DNA of 64,000 nucleotides from the NCBI GenBank assembly GCA_013398295.1, contig VZSF01008858.1:369565-433564 (forward strand). Reading direction: 5' to 3'. Source of the DNA: Chionis minor (Eukaryota > Chordata > Aves > Charadriiformes > Chionididae). The position numbers and the translations under genes are program-made. The notes under the pieces were generated by a model that was given only the letters and a program-made list of their open reading frames with translations, had not been told where the DNA came from and searched no databases. This document shows, one piece after another, positions 1 through 13,119 of this stretch. Each line of letters starts with the position of its first letter. Position 1 is the stretch's first letter.

Positions 1-240
1 CAGGCTCCCGGCGTGAGCCCCGGAGGCTGCGGGCACCGGACGTGCGGGGCCGCCTGCGCTGGCCGGGCCGCGGGCGGGTGCGCGGCCTACCCTGCTCTGC
101 CCTGCCCTGCCCTGCCCGGCCGGGCGGCGGGACCGAATGCCGCAGCCGAGCCCCGCGCCAGGCAGCAGTGCTGGCCGGGCCGACCAGTTCGCCAGCGGCA
201 CGAGTCCCGGTCCCGAGGGGTGACCGCGCTGGCGTAATGG
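1..240 (+). promoter_or_regulatory. GPAT4: CpG-rich region, probable GPAT4 promoter / noncoding exon 1
   Basis: Very GC- and CpG-rich sequence with short CCCTG repeats near 90-120, ending where the composition falls to ordinary values. Mammalian GPAT4 has a noncoding first exon in a CpG island, and no coding exon precedes the one at 1905, so this edge most likely holds that exon and part of the promoter. The best donor I see is GTGAGC at 13, which would leave only the last bases of exon 1 in the window; this is inference. From 241 to 1876 there is only intron-like sequence. Confidence 0.5.
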
Positions 241-1904
241 GCAGTTACACGCGTGGCTGCAGAGCTGCCTCTCCCAGGACACAGTTTGTGCAGGCGTGCG
301 CACTCCGGTGAAGCGCTGACAGGATTCCTGGCGTTACTGGTGTAGCAGCGCTAAGCCAGCAGCTGGAACACCCTGTGCAGGGGAGCGAGAGGATCCTCCC
401 AGCCTCTCTGTGTGCTTGTCAGGTTCCTGTTCTATCCCATCCTTGGCTCGACACTCCGTAGGCAGGTGAAGGTGGTATCTGGAGGGAAGTCCCCCCCAGG
501 CAGACTCTGCTCTTTCCACTAACCTCGGTTGGCCTTGTGCGTCCCCGCGCTGCGGCGGGCCTCCTCCCCCGGAAGGCTGTAGCGCCGGGTGTCTGACCTT
601 GCGCTGCTCCCCGTGCCCCAGCAAGTTCCACTTTGGCTAATCATCAGCAGTAATTCTCCCCTTGGGCTAGCTTCCTGCCCCGCGGAGCTCCCTGTGTGAC
701 TCGGGTTGAGATGTGTGTACAGGAGGAGAGGAAGTGATTCCTTCCCAGGAATCTGGGCACGTGGCTGGCTCAGTGCTCTCAGATGCCTCTGAAATGAGAG
801 AGGCGATAAGATCTTTGTCATGAGGAAGGGGGTTTTGTCACTCCGTTGGCTCCTTTCCTGTCCTTGGGACCTGATTGCATCGTCCTGTGCTCTGGGCGTG
901 GTTCTGGACGAGTGTGCTCAATCGGAGGTGTGGATGGTACTGACATACAGGAAGAGTGGCATCAGGGGTGATTCCCAAGTCTGTGACAGCACCAGGCAGT
1001 AGCCGGAGTGCCAGTCCGAGTCTGCTGTGTCTCAGGAGCTGCTCTGAGTGATGTGACCTCAGCTCAGGCACTGCCTTCCAGGTTTCAGAGCCCACTGTCC
1101 CTGGCTTCCTTCCACCTTCTCTGAGTTGACATCTCTCTGAGCTGCGTGACTTGTCTGACTTCGGTTTCTCTTTCTTCCACTAGCGCTGGTGGCATGTGAG
1201 TGCATCGTCTGCCAAGAAGCCAACGCGCTGTTGAGCTTTCCAGGACACAGGCCTCATTCGTGTCTGTAACGACCCTTCAGCATGAGTGGATGCCAGGGGC
1301 CTCCAGAATTAAACTTGTTCCAGGCGTCATGCGAGGATCTGCGCTAGTGCCTGTGTCCTCACGGAAGGAACAATAATAGCTCCGCATATGGTAGGCTTCT
1401 GCAAGTGCCAACTCCCTCGATCTCCTCCAATGCAGGCTCAGGGATGGACTCCACCTTGTCCCTCTGAAGAGACTCTGCATGCTCTCAGCAGCCAGAAGGG
1501 GATTCTGCTGCCAGCTTCCTCACAAGCTGCCCCACCGCAGGACTTGCGCAGCGGCGCCTTGGGAGGGTATCCGTTCACCCGTCTGTGTCACTGCAGTGCA
1601 CACTGCACGCCCATGGAGGAACCTACGTGCGTGTTCTGCCTTCTTTGAGCTCTCCAGCCCACGCTGTCTGAACTCACCTGCGCTCCTGGCAGACCATTTG
1701 CTTGTTTTCCCAACTGCTGTCCCTGATCCTGTTGCGTTCCCTCTCTCGCAGAGCCCAAAAAGGATGTGAACTTTGGAATGGGGTCTGTGAGCAGGCTGCG
1801 GACTCCGTGTGAGACTGTTGCTGAGTAATAGGAGGACTGGTTAACCTCTGTGGGCAGCCCTTCCGTCTGGCTGCAGGGCACCAGCCTTGCCTGGGCCCTT
1901 CACC

Positions 1905-4900
1905 ATGTTCCTCCTGCTCCCCTTTGACAGCCTGGTCGTTAATCTCTTGGGGATTTCCATAACTGTCCTCTTCACTCTGCTTCTGGTTTTCATCATTGTG
2001 CCAGCAATTTTTGGAGTCTCTTTTGGTATCCGCAAGGTTTACATGAAAACATTATTAAAGATTTTTCAGGTAAGTCATGTTTTCAGAATTTTCTGTGTGT
2101 TTACAGGGGTCTTGCCAAGCGTGGTCATGCTAGAAGAGAGGCTTTTGCCCCTCACCAGAGCGTTGCAGATGGCTGGGGTGGGAGGTTGGTTTGTTGGTGA
2201 CATGTGTGGATGCCAGATGGCTGGTTTGGGTCAGCCAAATGCAGTTTACTAGGTCTCTGTTCATAGGCTGTTTTTTCCATGTAATTAATCCAGTAAGTCT
2301 TCAAGTAAAGTAGTAGGATAGTGTGGCCCGTAAGTACGCAGTAGTGCAGTGGGATCTGTAGGTGTGCTGAGAGGAGTTGTGTGCTTGGACGGGTTAATGT
2401 CCCAGGCGAGGCAGAGTGCTGTTACAGTTTAATGAGGAAAGAAGCCAAAAGGGGTGTAGGGTGTGATGGGGAGGGACGAGGCTGCAGTCAGCAGGCTCCT
2501 CCTCTCCAGCACATGTTTGGATGAGGCAGAAGCAGGAGGTGAGGCAGGACTTTCTGTACTGCAACCCCTGAGTGCTCTGTGGCCAGAACCCAGAGCTCTC
2601 AACACCCTCGTGTCCTGGAGTGCCGCCTGCTTATCTGCCGAGCCTGGCAGCCATGTCTGGACCTGCAGCCTCTGAGGATGACCAGCAACCCTTGCTGACC
2701 CTTTTGGCACAGGGAGGCCAAGTGGAATTTTCCAACTTGGGGTCATGCTGTTCCCTTGCCTGCCTTTGGCAGACTGATTTTATGGGCCATCTCACAGCCA
2801 ACGCTTCTCCTTGAAGCAAGTCCCTGGAGAGACCAGAATTTTTGCCAAAGTCCTGGTAGATAAAGCTTACACCGCCCTACCCTGGGAGTCCAAACAAAAG
2901 GAAAAGGGGTGCCCTGTGCTTGATAGGGAGGTTTTAGGCTCTTTATTGTGGAGTTCAAGCTGCAAAAGTATGGTACAGCTACTGCTGTTTGAACAGGGCT
3001 GGTCTTCCCCAGGAATATCTTTGTCCTGATTGGCCTGGGAAGGCAGCCCTGGAGCTTACAATGTTCAGCTCTTTAAATTTCAAGTCCTCCCAAAAGCCTG
3101 AGGTGTGAATGGGAAGACCCTGGGCTTTGTGAGGTCCTGTTAACATGGATGTCTAAGGACCTGACTTCAAATTTAGTGACTGAACTGAGACAAAAAAACA
3201 ATAAGTTTGGTGGAACTTTTCACCTTGGGCTTGGTTTTTTTTTTTCTTCAATTCAGGAACATTTAATCTCCACACCTATTTTGGTGTTTCATTTTAAAAC
3301 TAATTTTCTGAAAAGACTCTTGAAGTCTCTTTCAGCTTTTATCAAAGAGTCCTTGTGGTGGGAGAGGGGAGCGCTCTGGCACAACTGCTCACAGATTTGG
3401 TGGAAAATTCACTTGCTAGGTTTGGTCATTCAGAATTGTATTTTTGGGGAGTGTTATTTAGCTGAAAGATTTTCCCAGCTCTGGAGGCCAGTGTTGTGAA
3501 TGTAGCCCAGAGGGGTAGCGCTGAGTCTGGCAACTCGCGGGAGGCAGCCAGAGCTCCAGCCTGGGGTGGCGGCAGCACGTCGCTGTTGGTGTGGAGTGAG
3601 AACTGCCTGGCACTTCCCAGGTGGCAGTCTGGGTTTTCTGCTACCACAGTCAGGATGGAGAAGTGCTGGTCTTGCGAGGAACGCCTTCTCCATAGGCTGG
3701 CCAGCTCCTGCGGGGTCAGAGCTCCTCTTCTGACTTCTCCTGGGATGGCAGTGTCTAGACACTCATCTGCAATCCTGCAATTCCTTCTGCTGGCAGAGGA
3801 GGCTTCTAGATGAGCCGGACACTCCATATGCAATTAGCAATCCCACGTCGCGTCCTCCTGATCTGATGCTGGCATGGGCTGAGACCAGGATGCCAAGAGT
3901 TCCCAGCGGCTTTCCCTTCTTCACAGATCCCTGACGGAGCAGCTAGCCTGAAGCAATAACCATGTTGTACACAAGAACACGAGTTTGTTCTCCCAGGCCT
4001 GTATAATGCAGAAGAGTGGGAGGCTGAGAGGGTTACTTGGAGGGCAGGCAGGAAGTCTGGCCAGAAATCCAGCCTGCAGTTTTTGCTGGAGTCCTTGAGA
4101 ACTAGCTGAGAGAGATTTCTGTGGATAAAGGGTAGTCTGGGCATGGGGCTTGGCAGCCACCTGCCAGAGGGCTGTCTCGGGGTGCTCGCTGCTGCTGTTT
4201 TGGGCTGAGTGCTGAGCTGAGAAGCAGCAGCAGCGGCTGTTAGCTGAATCAGGGAGGGAAGGATGCCATCCCATCCCATCATCAGCCTGATGATGTTTTT
4301 AGCAGTCACCTGAAAACACAGTCTCTGCTTTGAGCATTTTTTTGAGAAGAAATGGGGGTTGAAAAACAGCACTGAACCCATGCCCAGCTTCCTGCGCTGC
4401 AATGCAGTCCACCCCAGCAGGACACACAGTCTGCCCGGCAGCTGTGCAGTGGCAACCATGTGCCAGGTGCCTACAGGACACGGAGGCTGCAGAAAATCTT
4501 GTTGTGCCATTGCACCACTGAGCACTCTTCTTCCTGCTGGCACACCCTGCTTCCCGCTGGGGCTCTGCTGTGCAGAATGGCACAAAAACGGGTGCACATC
4601 GTGGCTGTCCTATGCCTGTGCTCGTCACCTCCCCATCCATCCTCTTATCCTGTTGCAGACAAATCTCTGCTATAAAAATGTTCCTCCCGGGCCTGTCTCT
4701 GCTTCCACCTCAGTTCAGCTGTGTTCATCACTCTTTCGGTTCTGTACAAAAGCCTCCTGCTTTAGTCCCATTTTCACCCCTTAACTATGGCCTTCCCTGG
4801 AAGTTGACTGCAGAAGAGGGATAGTATGAAGTGGAGCTACAGGCCTCGCAGATCTTGCTCATCGTGCCTGTCTCTTGCAGTGGGCAACACTGAGAATAGA

Positions 4901-7900
4901 GCGTGGTGCCAAGGAGAAGAACCATCCATTGTACAAGCCCTATGTCAATGGTAAGATCCTGTGTTGCATGGGTACATATAAAATTCAAAAGTCTTTTTGG
5001 GAGATAGGGTAAACGTGGTGTCTCTGAGCAGCTGAGGTGGGCTGGGAAAGCCTTTTCCATGTAGATGGATTGGAGGGAGCTATGGAGAGATCTATTTCGT
5101 GAGGAAGGGGAAGGAAGCACCCAGGGAGTGCTTCATTTCTAGATAGCTGGGAGGACTGGTTTATACCTATCCGGACTGGAGAAGGGAAGGGGGCCCTGTG
5201 GAGGGCGGGTGAGAAGGGCCTTGGCTCTCAGCTGTCTTTGAGCCGGCAAGTTGTACTCAGAGCTGCCTCTGGCATGTTGCAGGTATCATTGCAAAGGAGC
5301 CAACATCACTGGAAGAGGAGATCAAGGAGATCCGCCGGAGTGGCAGCGGCAAAGCCCTGGACACCCCTGAGTTTGAACTCTCAGATATCTTCTATTTCTG
5401 CCGCAAAGGCATCGAGACCATCATGGATGATGAAGTGACCAAGAGGTTCTCCGCTGAAGAGCTGGAATCCTGGAACCTGCTCAGCAGAACCAACTACAAC
5501 TTCCAGTATATCAGCCTGCGCCTCACTGTACTCTGGGGACTTGGTGTGCTCATCCGCTACTGCTTCCTTCTGCCCCTCAGGTGAGTGCTGCTGCGGGAAC
5601 CTGCTGCCGAGATGGTGCTGGTGGCCTGTTCCCACTGCAGCAAGTGCAGCTGGTCTCCAAGCCCCACGGACCCTGTTCAACATGATGAGGAGAGACAGGC
5701 TACTTAATGAGTCGTGCCTGTGGCCCAGTTTTGCTAGCATGTAGCTTCCCTCTTTCTGCAGGATAGCTCTGGCATTTACTGGCATCAGCTTGTTGGTGAC
5801 TGGTACTACAGTGGTGGGATATTTGCCAAATGGAAGGTGAGTTCATCTTTGAGGGAAGAGGGGATGGGGAGCCTCCTGTGCAGTCTGAGACCTGATGATC
5901 CTGAAGTTTTCCTGCAAGGCCCATCTGTTCTGCCCGCTGCAAACAAAGTGGGTGGTCCTGGCATCCATAGCCTCTCAGGAACAGACCCTGTAATTTTAAA
6001 CAAAGCGCCTACATGTGAGCACTAAGCCTGTGGCAGAGCCCTGAGCTCTGAAAGGAATAAGAACAGGAAAGTGCAAAGGCCAAAGTTTGGTTCTCACAAT
6101 TTAAGAATCAGTGATTGTAAGCTGATGACAAAACCCAGGATGAGATGTGTTTCTATGAGAGATGTGAAGTCTCAGTTGGATCTCGTGGCCTGGGGCTCCT
6201 GGGCTGAGCAGCACCATTACAGGGGAGATTGTGGAACTGGGGGTTGATGGTCTCTGTCCTGGGCTGCAGGTGTAAGGAGTTCCTGAGCAAGCATGTCCAC
6301 CTGATGTGTTACCGGATCTGTGTGCGTGCCCTCACAGCCATCATCACCTACCATGACCGGTAAGGAGGCACTGTCTGCTGCAGGGTGTCCCTTCCCGCTC
6401 GCTGCGCCACCCCACACCTCTTGCAGGCCTCACGCTTCGTTCCTCTGTCCTCATCTGTACCTTTGTTTTGCATTTAGAGAAAACAGACCCCGAAATGGAG
6501 GCATCTGCGTGGCTAATCACACATCTCCCATTGATGTGATCATCCTGGCCAGCGACGGCTACTATGCGATGGTAAGGTCTGCATCCCAGCCCAGCTCTGC
6601 CTGCCAGGGACTGGCCGCCTGCGTGGTGGGAGCCGCAAGCATATCGCATGGCACAGGGAGGAGGCAGCAAGAGGCTTTGAGCACGCGGAACTACTTTTCC
6701 GTGCATGACATCGCAGGGCACTCAGGCACTGTGCGCAGATACCATGTTGTGCGTGGTTTTCCAGTGAGCTTGGCCTGGGACCCAGAGCACCAGGGGTCTC
6801 TGGGGGCTCCTTTGCAAGTAGAGCTCTGGGCTTTGCTATCCATGGAAGAGCAAAGCTCTTCCCCAGCTGGACATCCTGCAATGTGGGAAGCACTTGCGGC
6901 TTGCTACATCTGCCCTTCCAGTCAGAGCCTGGGACTTTTCCTCTCAGCTTTTCCAGGGCAGGGGTGGAAAGATGAACCTCAACTTGGCTGTGAAGCTAGG
7001 AGCTGTCTTGGCCTTCTTGTGTCCCCAGGTCTTGTAACTTGTGTCGTCTTGCCCTTTTCAGGTGGGTCAGATCCACGGAGGGCTCATGGGTGTGATACAG
7101 AGAGCCATGGTGAAAGCTTGCCCCCACGTCTGGTTTGAACGCTCTGAGGTCAAAGATCGTCACCTCGTCGCCAAAAGGTGTGACAGTTGTGAGCTGCAGA
7201 GGGAGGTCTGGAGGCTGGGAAAGGGGGGGAGCTGCCCACTTCCCTTGGGTGAGGACTTGCCTCGTCGGTGTTGGGAGACTGTGCCGCTGTTGCTGGCACC
7301 CAGATGGTCCCCAGTGACTGCAGGATAAGGACTCTATGCTGTGTGATTGCTAATGATGGCTTCTGTGCCCTGTGCTAATTGGTGACACTTTTCTCTTCAG
7401 GCTCACAGAGCATGTCCAAGACAAGAGCAAACTGCCTATTCTTATCTTTCCGGAAGGTGAGTGGTGGAGCAAGGCCAGACGAGCACCTGGTGGAGAGGGC
7501 ACATGGGGACAGCACCGCATCTCTGTTCTGTCCCGTCCTATGGAGCCAAGGGTCTTGAGACCCTTCAGTGATACAAAGGGGACATTGCATCTTTAGAGCT
7601 GACTGGACCCATAAAGTGAAGTCAGATACGTGGTGTCCCAGGGACACATCCTGTGCGCGCAGAGAACAGGGTTTGGAGTGTTAGGGGGTAGACGCTGGGT
7701 GCCTGCGGCCTCGGCCTTAGGTCTATAGCTTAGTCTTCTTAACTGACTTTCAAAAGGAAGCTGAGAAGGTCATGCTTGCCTCTTACAGGAACCTGCATCA
7801 ACAACACGTCTGTGATGATGTTCAAAAAGGGGAGCTTTGAAATTGGAGCCACCGTTTACCCTGTAGCCATCAAGGTATGAGAAGGCAAACATTCTTACAG

Positions 7901-9134
7901 CACAAGTGGTTCTCTGCGTGAGAGCTCAGTTTTGGCAGCCCAGTCTTGGCACTGCTGGGTCAACAGCCTGGTCCAAGGGCATGGGGAAGCTGAGGTCACT
8001 CCTCAGCTCTGTGAAGGCTGGCCTGTAACTGGGCTTGGGGTGGAACTTGGAGCCTCAGGGAGGGTGCAACCACTGCCTGGCTTTTATAAGCTCTTCTGCC
8101 TCTGTAGTATGACCCACAGTTTGGAGATGCCTTTTGGAACAGCAGCAAGTATGGCATGGTAACCTACCTCCTTAGGATGATGACCAGCTGGGCCATTGTC
8201 TGCAGCGTCTGGTATTTGCCTCCAATGAGCAGGCAGGTAAGTAAGGTGAACCTGGCCTGTCTGATCTCCTGCCTGTTTGTCCCCTTGCTCCTGCTGAACA
8301 ATGTTATTTCGCCACAGCCTGAAGAGGATGCTGTCCAGTTTGCCAATCGAGTGAAGTCGGCCATTGCCAGGCAGGGGGGCCTTGTGGATCTGCTCTGGTG
8401 AGTCCAGGCAGGCTTTTCTCTTCCTGGTGCCAGGGTTCCTTGTTCCTGGGTCCCGTTGCGTGCTTGTGGGCTGTAGAGCGAAGTTTGTATCTTATGTTGG
8501 GCAGAGTAAGCCTATGGAAAAATGGAGATACATCCTGAGTGTCACCTCCAAAACTGCTCTTCTGTAGCAGAGACCAAAGTCTTTGCTTTCTGCTGTGTGT
8601 GTTGGGCACCAGGGCTTCATTCTGTGATTTCAGCTTGCACTGGGATGCCCTGATTCTCACTTGATGCTGCTCAGCAAAGTGGGTTGAGCTTGGGAACTTC
8701 CTTTTTCAAGCACTGAGATCTTCAGAGCCTGGGAGGCAGGGGGACTCTACAGGCAGTCTACTGTAGTGGTATCAGAGCAGCTCTCACTTCTGACAGAGCT
8801 GCCACGTTGAGCCCAGTGTGGGGCCGTGGGCGCGACTCCTGGCAGAGAAGGTGGGAAAGTGACTCCCCCTGGGGACGGTGGGTCTGCAGTGTGCCCTGGC
8901 AACGTGCGGTACAAGTGTAGCTGTCTGGCTGTTGCGGGAGCTCTGACCTGCTCTGAGCAACCCCAGCTGAAGTTTCAGACAGTGTGTTACCTGCAGCTCC
9001 GCTGATGATGTGACTCTCTCCCCAGGGATGGAGGACTGAAGAGGGAGAAGGTGAAAGACACGTTCAAGGAGGAGCAACAGAAACTCTACAGCAAAATGAT
9101 TGTAGGCAACCATGAAGACCGGAGCCGCTCCTGA
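1905..9134 (+). CDS. GPAT4: Glycerol-3-phosphate acyltransferase 4 (GPAT4/AGPAT6), complete coding region
   Basis: ER membrane enzyme that acylates sn-glycerol-3-phosphate at position 1 to give lysophosphatidic acid, the first step of triacylglycerol and glycerophospholipid synthesis. Coding exons, all with GT-AG borders and consistent phase: 1905-2069, 4881-4950, 5283-5580, 5762-5836, 6270-6359, 6478-6571, 7062-7177, 7401-7456, 7789-7874, 8108-8236, 8318-8397, 9026-9134. They sum to 1368 nt, 455 aa plus stop; human is 456. The N-terminus MFLLLPFDSLVVNLLG matches the human start, and ATG 1905 follows a likely acceptor at 1876. A hydrophobic segment lies at about residues 7-40 and a second hydrophobic region at about 155-195. 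Acyltransferase motif I is NHTSPID (H247, D252) in the sixth exon; motif FPEGTC (about 319-324) is split by intron 8. The C-terminus ends DRSRS. No breaks. Identity is very secure; exact 5' noncoding structure is not. Confidence 0.97.
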
Positions 9135-9190
9135 GCCCTCTGCCTCCAGCACTGTTACTGGGCCTGGCCAGAGCCCTCTGCCTCCAGCAC
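9133..9190 (+). repeat. 20-nt direct repeat at the GPAT4 stop codon / start of 3' UTR
   Basis: The 20-mer GAGCCCTCTGCCTCCAGCAC occurs exactly at 9133-9152 and again at 9171-9190, 38 bases apart. The first copy begins inside the TGA stop codon (9132-9134). It looks like a recent local duplication in the 3' UTR; no function is evident. Confidence 0.9.
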
Positions 9191-9384
9191 GAGCCAGGGC
9201 TTGTCTGAAGCAGCTCCAAATCCTTGGACTTTGGCTACGCCAGGGCTGCTCGGACTTGCTCCTTCATCCTCTGGCTGTTCTTTTCCGGGGGCACTGTTAC
9301 TGCCTAGAGTCCTTAGGCCCTGAGCAGCTCTTGGCAAAGATGCCTTCTTGTTACTGTTACAGTGAAGCCCCTTGCAGGGGCAAT

Positions 9385-9390
9385 ATTAAA
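9385..9390 (+). terminator. GPAT4: GPAT4 poly(A) signal ATTAAA
   Basis: ATTAAA sits 250 bases after the stop codon, followed by GT-rich sequence from about 9401 to 9475 as expected downstream of a cleavage site. The implied 3' UTR is about 9135-9410. No other good signal lies close by, though longer transcripts cannot be excluded. Confidence 0.7.
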
Positions 9391-9410
9391 TGAAACACTT
9401 ATGGTGTCGT

Positions 9411-12239
9411 ATGCTTCCATATGGTGTTTACAGGCCCGGGGGGAGGACTGGTGTGTTGATGTGCATGTGTGTCAGTCACAAGTCTCCCACGGCACAGAAA
9501 CTGGTGAGCTGCACTGAAATTAGCTGCCTTGACAACCAAGGGAGTCTTCATGAGCCTGCGCCTCTCCCGTCTGCAGCATAAACCTTAGGAACCGTATGTT
9601 GTCTCCAGGGCCATTTCCAGCTTTTTTTCCAAAAGGAGGAACCTTTCCTTTTCCTTTCGCCACCCTCCTGTCTTAGCGTGACCCAGACCATTGCTTCTCC
9701 AACACCTGAGTAACAGCCCATTTGCTGGGGTTCCTCAAGTAACAAGGATTATCCTCCTTGGAAGCCTCCCTCTGTCCCCTGGAACTGCAGCTGCCAGGCA
9801 GTTGCCACTGGTGTGGCAGGTGGGGCTCTTGAGGAATCCCTCTGCACCATGCTGGGAGCCCAGCGAGGGTAGGAGAGCCTTGAGGCTCCGTGGCTGGGTA
9901 GGAGATCCCCATTGAAATGTCTTCTGAGGGCAATGGTGGGATTTGATCTTGTTATGCACCAACATGCACATACATAATCTCAGCTTGTTGCAAGGAAACA
10001 GAAATCTTACGCTGGAGATGGTACCCTTTTCCCTCTCAGCCCTGCAAGTGTATTATTGAGTAAAACAATTTGCATTTGAGCATTCATTCCATGTACTTTC
10101 CAATTTCCCTTATGTTCCTACAAACTTGAGCACTTTCATTGGTTCTCTGCCTGTTCTCACAAGCAAATGCTGTTTCACTGCTGCCTGCAGGAGCCTGTTC
10201 GCGTTTGCTAGACCACGTGAGAAGGCAATACTTACTTACGTGCCTCTTTTCTGCCCAAAGTCGTGTTTGTGGGTGTCTGCTGCCCCCCCCTCCCCGCCCC
10301 TGCCAGTCAGGACAGCTGTTCTGTGTAAGTGTCCTTAAATTTGAATTTCAGCGTGCTAGCTACCAACATGGATTCAAGGTAGTTTACTTCCTGCTTGGAT
10401 TTATTTGTTTGTTTATTTATTTATTATACCAAGAAAGAGAGAGAGAAAATAAAGCAACAGAGAGTCCAGAACCTCCCCAACATTTCCCAAGAGACATGAT
10501 GCACGTACCCTCACATCATTCAGTTCTGCGCAGCCTCCCTGCACATTGTCACTGGCTTCAAAACCTGACTTTTGGGTCGGTCAGGGTGTCTTTACCTGCG
10601 CACAGACGAGGTGCCAACAGGGTAAGCACAACTTGTCCTCGTAGCTGAGGAACCCCATTTTCCACAGTGCCATTTTCCACCAACCCCGGGACTGTCAGCA
10701 TATGCACAAATAAATTAAACTTCCCAGGACAAGAGGAGACAGTCTGCCTGACTCAAAGCTACGCTTAATAGCATGCGATCTGTTAACATACAGTTATGGG
10801 GACTATTTCTATACCAAATTTATTTACCTTTGCGTCTTGTAGTGCTCAAAATATGATCCTTTATGAGTATATACACACACACAGAGACATCACCTACACA
10901 AACAGCATTCACTTATCAGCGATCTCTTACACACGATCACCATCGACATCCAGCCTCGCCAGGAGAAACCAGGCTGTTCCTGTTTGGTGGTGGAGACACC
11001 CTCACTGGCCACACGCTTTTCACTTACCCTAATTTCGTGGTGTTCTCTTCTGCCCAACTTCAGCTATGGCAATTGATCTAGGCGGGAAAAAAAGAACAAG
11101 AAGGAAAGCCTGGTATCTTTACCTGTCCACCTAAAATAAAAAATAAAAGCAGCTGAAGCCAAGCAGGGGATCGTTAACATCATCTATAGGGTTGAAGTGT
11201 ATTATGCTTACCAGTAGAAGACAAAACAACAGCTCCTTACTAGTAGATATCAATTACCCAGGCTAGGATCCCTCCTTCATTAGGAGTTTGTTGTGGCATT
11301 AAGGGTCTATTCACCAGGATTTTGGTGTTGGTTTACATGTTTTACCCAACTTATTAGGCGCAGCTCTTAACACTGGTTCACCAGTCCTCCATCTGTGTCT
11401 GTTAACCAACTGGGCTAGCGCTTTGCTACTTTAAAAAAAAGGAGGGGAAGGGAAATGAAGGAAAGTGCAACCCTTATCTCCTTGGCAGTTGTTACATTTA
11501 TGTAGAGTTTTTGCCCATCATCTTCAAGTTGTATAAGAAATGCTGGGTATAGTGTAAGCCTTACAGGAGTTAAGCTGTGGTGTGGTTAAGCTGCAGTTAC
11601 CAAGCAGGTGTGTGTTACCCTCTAGTACTGGCCTATACCATTTTATGAGCTCTGTTTGTTCCTGCCTGAGTCACGTGCTTGTCCAAAAAGCTACTGCTGA
11701 CCACCATGGCAGCCTCTGGCCAGGGGCGACAGCCTGATCCAGCCCCAGCTCTGCTCACAAAGCTGTTCTCATCTCAGGTGGCTCTTTGGACTAGCATGCT
11801 CCCGAGCACCCAGCACACCCTTCCCATCTTCCGGGGCTGTGCACCCAGAGCTCTCGTCGTGGGGCAGGGTCATTGCCTTCAGCTGTGCATTGCCTCGGCC
11901 CCTGGAAGCCTGGGAAGGGGCTGTCCCAGGGCAGGACTCACATGCGCTCCGGTGCCTGCAGCAGCACCCCCAGCACTCGACCCCAGCGGTGGATGCCCAC
12001 AACTCTTCTGCCCCTAGCTTGCTCCCCCGGCCCTTGTCACCTATGCTATGGTGATGCGCAGGACCCCTCCCCTGCCTGCCCGCCTCCCCAGCTCTGCGGG
12101 ACCTCCAACCGCCCCACCGTGCTCAGGGTCCATCCCCAGCAGCCCCGCTGCCGCCAGGATGCTCCGCAGCAGGCAGGGAGCTGGCTGGACAGGTTAGGAG
12201 GCACACATCCATCTTTCCTCAGCTCCCCCTCCCATGCCC
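9411..12239. other. Intergenic sequence, no gene recognised
   Basis: Between the GPAT4 cleavage site and the first AT-rich island I see no exon-like conserved peptide, no RNA gene and no recognisable transposon. Open frames here, such as the one at 10139-10648 on the + strand, have low-complexity translations and no family resemblance. Low-complexity tracts are present near 10398-10452 and 10872-10884. Confidence 0.6.
10398..10452. repeat. Low-complexity TTTG/TTTA then GA-rich tract
   Basis: A run of TTTG and TTTA units is followed directly by a GAGAGA stretch and an A-rich end. This resembles a decayed microsatellite or the tail of an old retroposon; no flanking element could be identified. 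Confidence 0.6.
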
Positions 12240-12340
12240 CCAGTCAATATAGCTCTCTCCGATGGGAAAGTTAATAAATTTAGCTCTAGATTAAAAGTAT
12301 CGATCATTTCATTTGTAAGCGATAAATAACCAGGGGGAGC
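12240..12340. promoter_or_regulatory. AT-rich island 1, candidate enhancer of NKX6-3
   Basis: Sharp AT-rich block inside GC-rich sequence, with TTAATAAATTTAG, ATCGATCATTT and GCGATAAATAACC. Such TAAT, ATCGAT and TTTATC-type words are homeodomain, CUT and posterior HOX/CDX-like sites. It lies about 4.5 kb downstream of the NKX6-3 start. The enhancer role is inferred from composition and site density only. Confidence 0.4.
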
Positions 12341-12414
12341 GCTGGGCGGCCCGTGGGGTAGGGGCTGCTGGCTCCGGCTGCAGCAGCCATGCAGCCCGCT
12401 GGGGCCGGGGGCCC

Positions 12415-12580
12415 TCATATGCATTCTGCCCGGATGCTGGCATTGATTTGCTATTAGTGTCCACGCACCACCCAGTAGCACATCATTCCCGGAGCCGCTA
12501 TTAATGGCCTTTTGATAAATAATCACTTGTAAGTCAATAAATTTTTATTAAACAGTGTGGCGCTTTGATTTATGAAAATC
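12415..12580. promoter_or_regulatory. AT-rich island 2, candidate enhancer of NKX6-3
   Basis: Contains GCTATTAG, GCTATTAATGG, TTGATAAATAATCAC and TCAATAAATTTTTATTAAAC. The GATAAATAA word repeats the one in island 1 at 12321, and the neighbouring TTGTAAG word is also shared between the two islands. CAATAAA read on the other strand is TTTATTG, the CDX consensus. The function is inferred. Confidence 0.45.
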
Positions 12581-13119
12581 CGACGGGGTTTGTCTGGGAG
12601 AAAAGGGATGCAGAATTGAAGCGGAGCTGCAATCCATCTGCCTGCCAGGGCGCTCTGCCTGCGCTCACACCCACACGCCCCTGGAGCAGCCTGCCCCGAG
12701 CTCGGCCGCGCTCCGTGGAAGCCTGCCCGAATGGCCCCGGGCTGCCCAGCCCCAGGCAGGCACCGGCCGCGGGGCAGGAGGCAGGTTTGGGGAGGGCAGA
12801 CCCGGCGCTCGCTGTTGGCCGGGCTGGGGTCGAGACCCCCCGTGCTGACGGGGGACCGCGCTGCTGCAGGAAGCCACAGCAGCAAGTGGCTGGTGCCGTA
12901 GCGCAGGACGCGGGAGCAGCGGTGGGCAGAGCGGGCAGGAGAGGAGGGTGGTCCTGGGTGCTGCTGCGGGGCCCTGCACAGAGCGGCACCGCACCGGGGA
13001 CCCGTCCGGCTGCGGAGATGCACGGGGCAGCCGGGCTGCAGCTGCGATTTGTCACTCTCCCCGGCTGCAGCAGGCCCTTTGCCACCTGCTTTATTTGTCT
13101 CCCAGCCCTGACGTGGCAT

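Noticed and set aside
4885..9010. Possible intronic C/D-box snoRNA signals (TGATGA words) in GPAT4
   Set aside because: Isolated TGATGA words without a paired D box, flanking stem or appropriate spacing.
10139..10648. 169-codon open frame on the + strand with a hydrophobic stretch
   Set aside because: The hydrophobic part comes from a TTTG/TTTA low-complexity tract; no start context, splice support or homology.
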